Positions 1 to 3,948 of a DNA stretch of 6,061 nucleotides are shown here, one piece after another (the first letter of the stretch is position 1; every line of letters starts with the position of its first letter). The notes under the pieces are model-generated. The model made no database searches. It saw nothing but the letters and a program-made list of their open reading frames with translations, and was not told the DNA's origin. The translations under genes were made by a program, and so were the position numbers. This DNA comes from Pseudomonadota bacterium (GTDB lineage: Bacteria; Pseudomonadota; Alphaproteobacteria; Sphingomonadales; Sphingomonadaceae): assembly GCA_023390675.1 (NCBI GenBank), contig JAEWCK010000170.1, positions 1 through 6,061 of the forward strand, written 5' to 3'.

Positions 1-799
1 CGAGGTGCTGGATCGCGCCCGAGATGCCGATCGCGATATAGACTTCGGGCGCCACGATCTTGCCGGTCTGGCCGACCTGATAGTCGTTGGGCACATAGCC
101 CGCATCGACCGCGGCGCGGCTCGCGCCGACCGCAGCGCCGAGCTTGTCGGCGAGCGGCTCGATCAGCGTGTGGAAATTCTCCGAATTCTGGAGCGCGCGG
201 CCGCCCGAGACGATCACCTTGGCGCTGGTCAGCTCGGGACGCTCGGACTTGGCGATCTCGGCGCCCGCGAAGCTGGAAAGTCCTGCGTCGCCCGCGCCCG
301 AGACGGCCTCGACCGATCCCGAGCCGCCCGAGGTCGCCGCCTTGGCGAAGGCAGTGCCGCGCACGGTGATCACCAGCTTCTTGTCCGAGGTCTGGACGGT
401 GGCGATCGCATTGCCGGCATAGATCGGGCGGGTGAAGGTGTCCGGCCCCTCGACCGAGAGGATGTCAGAAATCTGCATCACGTCGAGCGCGGCGGCGACG
501 CGCGGCGCGATGTTCTTGCCCGTGGTGGTCGCGGGGAAGAGGACCGCGTCGTGGCTGTCCATCAGCGCGACGATCAGCGGCGCGACATTCTCGGCAAGGC
601 CATGCTCGTACGCGGCATCGTCGGCGAGATGCACCTTGCCCACGCCTTCGATCTTCGCGGCGGCATCGGCGACGGCCGCGCAGCTCTTGCCCGCCACCAG
701 CAGATGCACTTCGCCGAGCTTCGACGCGGCGGTGACTGCGGCGAGCGTGGCGTCCTTGAGCGACTGATTGTCGTGCTCGACCCAGACCAAAGTCTTCAT
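1..799 (-). CDS. etfA: Electron transfer flavoprotein subunit alpha (EtfA/FixB family), 3' end cut by window edge
   Basis: EtfA is the FAD-binding subunit of the soluble EtfAB heterodimer. It accepts electrons from acyl-CoA and related dehydrogenases and passes them to ETF:ubiquinone oxidoreductase. The visible protein starts MKTLVWVEHDN and covers about 266 residues of a family usually near 310, so roughly the last 45 are outside the window. An N-terminal alpha/beta domain is followed by the C-terminal FAD domain, where I read VIVSGGRALQ, GAAVGASRAAVDAGYVP, and GQTGKIVAPE running on to GISGAIQHL at residues 243-266. These are the conserved FAD-contacting segments of the family. The start is supported by a GGGAG ribosome binding site at 807-811 and by the ATGA overlap with the stop of etfB, which suggests translational coupling. 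No frameshift or missing motif is seen in the part present. Confidence 0.96.
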   Translation of the reverse strand, partial: MKTLVWVEHDNQSLKDATLAAVTAASKLGEVHLLVAGKSCAAVADAAAKIEGVGKVHLADDAAYEHGLAENVAPLIVALMDSHDAVLFPATTTGKNIAPRVAAALDVMQISDILSVEGPDTFTRPIYAGNAIATVQTSDKKLVITVRGTAFAKAATSGGSGSVEAVSGAGDAGLSSFAGAEIAKSERPELTSAKVIVSGGRALQNSENFHTLIEPLADKLGAAVGASRAAVDAGYVPNDYQVGQTGKIVAPEVYIAIGISGAIQHL

Positions 800-1548
800 T
801 TCGCGACTCCCAGGCCCTTGAGTTTCTCGACCAGCTCGTCGACCGAGCCGACCTTGACGCCCGCGCTGCGCTTCGCGGGCTCGACTACCTTCAAGGTCTT
901 CAGGCGCGGCGACACGTCGACGCCGTAATCGGCGACGGTCTTCTTCGCGAGCGGCTTGGACTTGGCCTTCATGATGTTGGGCAAGGTCGCGTAGCGCGGC
1001 TCGTTGAGGCGCAGGTCGGTGGTGACGATCGCAGGGGTCTTGAGATCGACGGTCTCGAGCCCGCCATCGACTTCGCGCGTGACCTTGACGCGATCGCCCG
1101 ACACTTCGACTTTCGAGGCGAAGGTGCCCTGCGGCCAGCCGAGCAAGGCAGCCAGCATCTGGCCGGTCTGGTTCGAATCGTCGTCGATCGCCTGCTTGCC
1201 GAGGATGACCAGACCCGGCTGCTCCTCGTCGCACACCGCCTTGAGCAATTTGGCGACGCCCAGCGGCTCCACTTCATCGTCGGTCTGGATCAGGATCGCG
1301 CGGTCGGCGCCCATTGCGCGCGCCGTGAGCAGCACGTCCGATTCGGCCTTGGCGACGCCGATCGTGACCACGACGACTTCGGTCGCCACGCCCTTTTCCT
1401 TCAGGCGCACCGCTTCCTCGATCGCGATCTCGTCGAAGGGGTTCATGCTCATCTTGACGTTGGCGAGGTCGACCCCCGTCCCGTCCGCCTTCACGCGGGG
1501 CTTCACGTTGTAATCAAGCACGCGCTTGACCGGCACCAAGACCTTCAT
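796..1548 (-). CDS. etfB: Electron transfer flavoprotein subunit beta (EtfB/FixA family)
   Basis: EtfB is the AMP-binding partner of EtfA and carries the loop that docks onto client dehydrogenases. The product is 250 residues, the normal family length. It opens with MKVLVPVKRVLDYN, has MNPFDEIAIEEA at 35-46, and has the nucleotide-binding stretch LGKQAIDDDSNQTGQ at 116-130. The recognition loop DLRLNEPRYATLPNIMKAK lies at 178-196. Leu189 matches the anchor leucine known from human ETF-beta. A longer reading frame begins at 1611, but its 21 extra residues are translated REP repeat (..IPAFAGMT..). The ATG at 1548 instead has a near-perfect ribosome binding site and matches the family N-terminus. 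The stop overlaps the etfA start by four bases (ATGA), so the two subunits are probably translated in step. The gene lies 99 bases downstream of sucC on the same strand and may be read from it, subject to the hairpin between them. Confidence 0.97.
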   Translation of the reverse strand: MKVLVPVKRVLDYNVKPRVKADGTGVDLANVKMSMNPFDEIAIEEAVRLKEKGVATEVVVVTIGVAKAESDVLLTARAMGADRAILIQTDDEVEPLGVAKLLKAVCDEEQPGLVILGKQAIDDDSNQTGQMLAALLGWPQGTFASKVEVSGDRVKVTREVDGGLETVDLKTPAIVTTDLRLNEPRYATLPNIMKAKSKPLAKKTVADYGVDVSPRLKTLKVVEPAKRSAGVKVGSVDELVEKLKGLGVAK

Positions 1549-1555
1549 GCGTCTC

Positions 1556-1563
1556 TCCTCCTT
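1556..1563 (-). promoter_or_regulatory. Strong ribosome binding site of etfB
   Basis: On the minus strand this reads AAGGAGGA, seven bases before the ATG at 1548. It fixes the etfB start against the longer in-frame alternative at 1611. It directly abuts the REP-like inverted repeat at 1564-1638 with no base between, so the fold of that element sits at the edge of the ribosome landing site. Confidence 0.85.
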
Positions 1564-1638
1564 CGTCATCCCGGCGAAAGCCGGGATCTCAGGCGGTCCT
1601 GCCCGCCGCACGAGACCCCGGCTTTCGCCGGGGCGACG
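1564..1638. repeat. REP-like palindromic repeat pair in inverted orientation (BIME-like), between sucC and etfB
   Basis: Two 27-base copies, 1564-1590 and 1612-1638, face each other and match at 24 of 27 positions. Each copy is itself a palindrome: CCCGGC-GAAA-GCCGGG in the first, and a seven-pair version with CCCCGGC/GCCGGGG arms in the second. The 21-base spacer holds a further GGCGG/CCGCC inverted repeat (1592-1596 with 1603-1607). In the minus-strand transcript, which is sense for sucC and etfB, two of the three mismatches become G-U pairs, so 26 of 27 positions can pair. The unit resembles the dispersed palindromes that translate as '..IPAFAGMT..' or '..VIPAKAGIS..' in many proteobacteria. 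Likely effects, by inference, are protection of the sucC mRNA 3' end or partial termination before etfB. It has no U-tract, so a classical intrinsic terminator is less likely. Confidence 0.82.
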
Positions 1639-1647
1639 ATTGCTTGT

Positions 1648-2847
1648 TCACGCAGCCTTCTTCACTTCGGCCACGATCTTCTTCGCCGCGTCGCCGAGAT
1701 CGTTGGCCGGCACGATCGCCAGCCCCGAACTGGCGAGGATGTCCTTGCCCTGCTGGACGTTGGTGCCTTCGAGGCGGACGACCAGCGGCACGCTCAGGTT
1801 CACTTCCTTGGCTGCGGCGACGATGCCCTCTGCGATGATGTCGCAGCGCATGATCCCGCCGAAGATGTTGACGAGGATGCCCTTCACCGCGGGATCGCTG
1901 AGGATGATCTTGAACGCCGCGGTGACCTTCTCCTTGCTCGCGCCGCCGCCGACGTCGAGGAAGTTGGCGGGGAACATGCCGTTCAATTTGATGATGTCCA
2001 TCGTCGCCATGGCGAGCCCGGCGCCGTTGACCATGCAGCCGATATCGCCGTCGAGCTTGATATAGGCGAGGTCGTATTTGGACGCCTCGAGCTCCATCGG
2101 ATCCTCTTCGGTCTCGTCGCGGAGCGCCGCAATGTCCTTGTGGCGAAACATCGCGTTCGAATCGAAGCCGACCTTGGCATCGAGGACGAGCAGATTGCCC
2201 TGCTCGGTCAGCGCGAGCGGATTGACTTCGATCTGCGAGGCGTCGGTAGCGTCGAACGCGGTGTAGAGCGACGCCGCGACCCCGGCCGCCTGCTTCGCCT
2301 GATCGCCCTTCAGGCCCAGCGCGTTGGCGACGGCGCGGCCGTGATGCGGCATGAAGCCGGTCGCGGGATCGACGTCGAAGGTGTGGATCTTCTCAGGCGT
2401 CGAATGCGCGACTTCCTCGATGTCCATCCCGCCTTCGGTCGATACGACGAAGGCGATGCGGCCGGTGGCGCGATCGACGAGCAATGCGAGGTAGAATTCC
2501 TTCGCGATGTCGGCGCCGTCGGTGACGTAGAGGCGGTTGACCTGCTTGCCGTGCTCGCCGGTCTGGATCGTCACGAGAGTGTTGCCGAGCATGTCGGCCG
2601 CCGCCGCGCGGACCTCGTCGAGCGAGCGGGCGAGGCGGACGCCGCCCTTGGCGTCGGGGCCCAGCTCCTTGAACTTGCCCTTGCCGCGACCGCCGGCATG
2701 GATCTGCGCCTTGACGACATAGAGCGGCCCGGGGAGCTGCTTCGCGGCCTCAACCGCTTCGTCGACCGTGAAGGCGGCGCGGCCGGCAGCGATCGGCGCG
2801 CCATATTTCGCCAGCAGTTCCTTGGCCTGATATTCGTGGATGTTCAT
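1648..2847 (-). CDS. sucC: Succinyl-CoA synthetase (ADP-forming) subunit beta
   Basis: SucC is the ATP-grasp and beta half of succinyl-CoA synthetase, which converts succinyl-CoA, ADP/GDP and phosphate to succinate, ATP/GTP and CoA in the TCA cycle. It needs the SucD alpha subunit, which carries the phosphohistidine. The protein is 399 residues, normal for the family. It begins MNIHEYQAKELLAKYG, has the nucleotide-binding segment KAQIHAGGRGKGKF at 46-59, and has IEVNPL (206-211) and LDAKV (222-226), whose Asn209 and Asp223 are the expected Mg ligands. The C-terminal CoA-ligase-type domain has GDIGCMVNGAGLAMATMD at 267-284 and NIFGGIMRCD at 327-336. An in-frame extension of 18 residues to 2901 is rejected because the family N-terminus is MNIHEYQ. 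No strong ribosome binding site precedes the ATG. sucD is not downstream; the REP pair and etfBA follow instead. All key residues are present. Confidence 0.97.
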   Translation of the reverse strand: MNIHEYQAKELLAKYGAPIAAGRAAFTVDEAVEAAKQLPGPLYVVKAQIHAGGRGKGKFKELGPDAKGGVRLARSLDEVRAAAADMLGNTLVTIQTGEHGKQVNRLYVTDGADIAKEFYLALLVDRATGRIAFVVSTEGGMDIEEVAHSTPEKIHTFDVDPATGFMPHHGRAVANALGLKGDQAKQAAGVAASLYTAFDATDASQIEVNPLALTEQGNLLVLDAKVGFDSNAMFRHKDIAALRDETEEDPMELEASKYDLAYIKLDGDIGCMVNGAGLAMATMDIIKLNGMFPANFLDVGGGASKEKVTAAFKIILSDPAVKGILVNIFGGIMRCDIIAEGIVAAAKEVNLSVPLVVRLEGTNVQQGKDILASSGLAIVPANDLGDAAKKIVAEVKKAA

Positions 2848-2886
2848 GGGAAAGGCGGACCCCGTTTCGAAGGTAGGGAATGTCGC

Positions 2887-2903
2887 CTGTGCCTTAAGCA
2901 CAG
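2887..2903. promoter_or_regulatory. Palindrome in the divergent sucC/crtZ intergenic region (possible operator or leader hairpin)
   Basis: CTGTGCCTTAAGCACAG has perfect six-base arms (CTGTGC/GCACAG) around a five-base centre. It lies 40 bases upstream of the sucC start and 57 bases upstream of the crtZ start, inside the 113-base divergent region. It could be a protein-binding site or a small hairpin in the sucC leader. The rest of the region shows no clear -35/-10 pair for sucC. The regulatory role is inferred; only the symmetry is seen. Confidence 0.35.
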
Positions 2904-2960
2904 CCCATCCCGCGAATCCACCCCCGTGCGCAGGTGCAGCACGATGCTTATAGAGAGTGC

Positions 2961-3443
2961 ATGAATCCGCTCGTTGGCATGCTGCTCCTGCTTCTCACCG
3001 TCGCCGCAATGGAAGGCGTCGCCTGGGCCGCGCATCGCTGGGTGATGCACGGACCCGGCTGGTTCCTCCACGCCAGCCACCACGCCCCGCGCGCCGGCCT
3101 GTTCGAGGCCAACGACCTTTACGCCGTGATCTTCGCGATCCCCTCGATCGTTTTGCTCTATGGCGGCGTGCAGGCGGGGTGGTGGCCGGGCTTCGCGTGG
3201 ATCGGCGCGGGGATCGCCGCGTACGGCGCGATCTATTTCGGCTTCCACGACGTGATCGTCCACCGGCGGCTGGCGCATCGTTACGTGCCGCGCTCCCGCT
3301 ACATGAAGCGGATCGTCCAGGCGCACCGGTTGCACCATGCGGTCGAATCGAAGCATGGCGCAGTGAGCTTCGGCTTCCTCTGGGCGCCCCCGGCCGGCGC
3401 GCTCAAGCGGCGGCTGGGCCAGATCGGGGCGAAGGCGGATTGA
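2961..3443 (+). CDS. crtZ: Beta-carotene hydroxylase (CrtZ type, membrane di-iron, fatty acid hydroxylase superfamily)
   Basis: CrtZ adds the 3 and 3' hydroxyl groups to beta-carotene, giving cryptoxanthin and then zeaxanthin, in the inner membrane. The 160-residue product is within the usual bacterial range. It carries all four histidine clusters that hold the di-iron centre: HRWVMH (25-30), HASHH (37-41), HDVIVH (96-101) and HRLHH (122-126). Hydrophobic segments lie at about 3-24, 53-71 and 77-95. The ATG at 2961 is preferred over an in-frame GTG at 2934 because MNPLVGM leads straight into the first membrane segment; AGAGAG just upstream is only a weak, close ribosome binding site. A TATAGA at 2949-2954 could be a -10 element very near the start codon. 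No other carotenoid gene (crtB, crtI, crtY, crtG) is in the window, so it stands apart from any crt cluster. In sphingomonads the product often feeds nostoxanthin synthesis; that is family knowledge, not visible here. Confidence 0.93.
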   Translation: MNPLVGMLLLLLTVAAMEGVAWAAHRWVMHGPGWFLHASHHAPRAGLFEANDLYAVIFAIPSIVLLYGGVQAGWWPGFAWIGAGIAAYGAIYFGFHDVIVHRRLAHRYVPRSRYMKRIVQAHRLHHAVESKHGAVSFGFLWAPPAGALKRRLGQIGAKAD

Positions 3444-3475
3444 CGCGCGGCACCGGCGCGGACACATGCTTGGGC

Positions 3476-3871
3476 ATGGAGCATCTCAACCTGCCCGAGT
3501 CCGAGTGGCGCAAGCGGCTCACCCCCGAACAATATCATGTGCTGCGCGAGGCCGGCACCGAGCGCGCCTTTGCCGGGCGCTACACCGACAACAAGGCCGA
3601 CGGCATCTACACCTGCGCCGCGTGCAAGCTCGACTTGTTCGACAGCGCCGACAAATATGATTCGGGATCGGGCTGGCCGAGCTTCACCCAGCCGATCGAC
3701 CCGGGACATGTCAGCGAGCATGCCGATACCAGCCACGGCATGCGCCGCGTCGAGGTGCGCTGCGCGCGATGCGACGGGCACCAGGGCCACGTCTTCCCCG
3801 ACGGGCCGCCGCCCGGAGGTCTGCGCTATTGCATCAATTCGGTGAGCCTCGACTTTCGTTCACGCGACTGA
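3476..3871 (+). CDS. msrB: Peptide-methionine (R)-S-oxide reductase MsrB, apparently 1-Cys type
   Basis: MsrB reduces the R-epimer of methionine sulfoxide in proteins, normally with electrons from thioredoxin. The 131-residue product is a single SelR domain of typical length. Zinc is expected at two CxxC pairs, CAAC (47-50) and CARC (96-99). The substrate pocket shows GSGWPSF (64-70) and HQGHVFPDG (102-110), and the catalytic cysteine is Cys119 in RYCINS. In many relatives, including E. coli as I recall, the pocket motif is GCGWPSF with a resolving cysteine; here that position is serine (Ser65). The only other cysteines are the four zinc ligands, so no resolving cysteine is visible. The reading frame is open far upstream through crtZ, but the ATG at 3476 gives the normal N-terminus. 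The ribosome binding site is poor. The gene starts 32 bases after crtZ with no terminator seen, so co-transcription is plausible. Confidence 0.96.
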   Translation: MEHLNLPESEWRKRLTPEQYHVLREAGTERAFAGRYTDNKADGIYTCAACKLDLFDSADKYDSGSGWPSFTQPIDPGHVSEHADTSHGMRRVEVRCARCDGHQGHVFPDGPPPGGLRYCINSVSLDFRSRD

Positions 3872-3910
3872 AACTGAAGCCGGGCTAGCGAGGGTGCCGA
3901 TGCGCGATTC

Positions 3911-3938
3911 TTGGCAGCCGGCAGATTAAGGCTTAATC
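3911..3938 (+). promoter_or_regulatory. Possible promoter with overlapping palindrome upstream of the PBP gene
   Basis: TTGGCA at 3911-3916 is one base from the -35 consensus. CTTAAT at 3932-3937, fifteen bases further on, is a fair -10. The perfect palindrome GATTAAGGCTTAATC (3924-3938; seven-base arms, one-base centre) covers this -10. The A/T-rich patch stands out against the GC-rich surroundings. The one-base centre favours a protein-binding site over an RNA terminator, and there is no T-run after it. Transcription would begin only a few bases before the ATG at 3949. The spacing is shorter than the ideal 17, so the promoter call is tentative; the palindrome itself is certain. Confidence 0.4.
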
Positions 3939-3948
3939 GACCCTCCCG

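Noticed and set aside
5..928. 307-codon open frame on the plus strand over etfA and the end of etfB
   Set aside because: It is the complement of clear ETF genes, has Arg/Gly/Ala-rich low-complexity sequence, and shows no family motif.
1549..1611. Longer etfB start giving a peptide MRRAGPPEIPAFAGMT...
   Set aside because: This is translated REP-like repeat. The strong ribosome binding site and the family N-terminus place the start at 1548.
2140..2964. 274-codon open frame on the plus strand opposite sucC
   Set aside because: SucC motifs are complete on the minus strand, and the opposite product has biased composition and no recognisable domain.
2957..3475. In-frame upstream extension of msrB through crtZ
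   Set aside because: The frame is open only because of GC bias. The added part is Arg-rich nonsense out of frame with CrtZ, whose four histidine clusters are in the other frame. A fusion protein is not supported.
2906..3910. GANTC sites (2914, 2963, 3906) near starts as CcrM cell-cycle methylation signals
   Set aside because: GANTC also occurs repeatedly inside the coding regions of this window, so there is no visible enrichment. TTAA-N3-TTAA at the PBP palindrome does not have the N7 spacing of a CtrA site.
3872..3948. Terminator after msrB
   Set aside because: The only strong symmetry has a one-base centre, an A/T-rich stem and no T-run, so it does not look like an intrinsic terminator.
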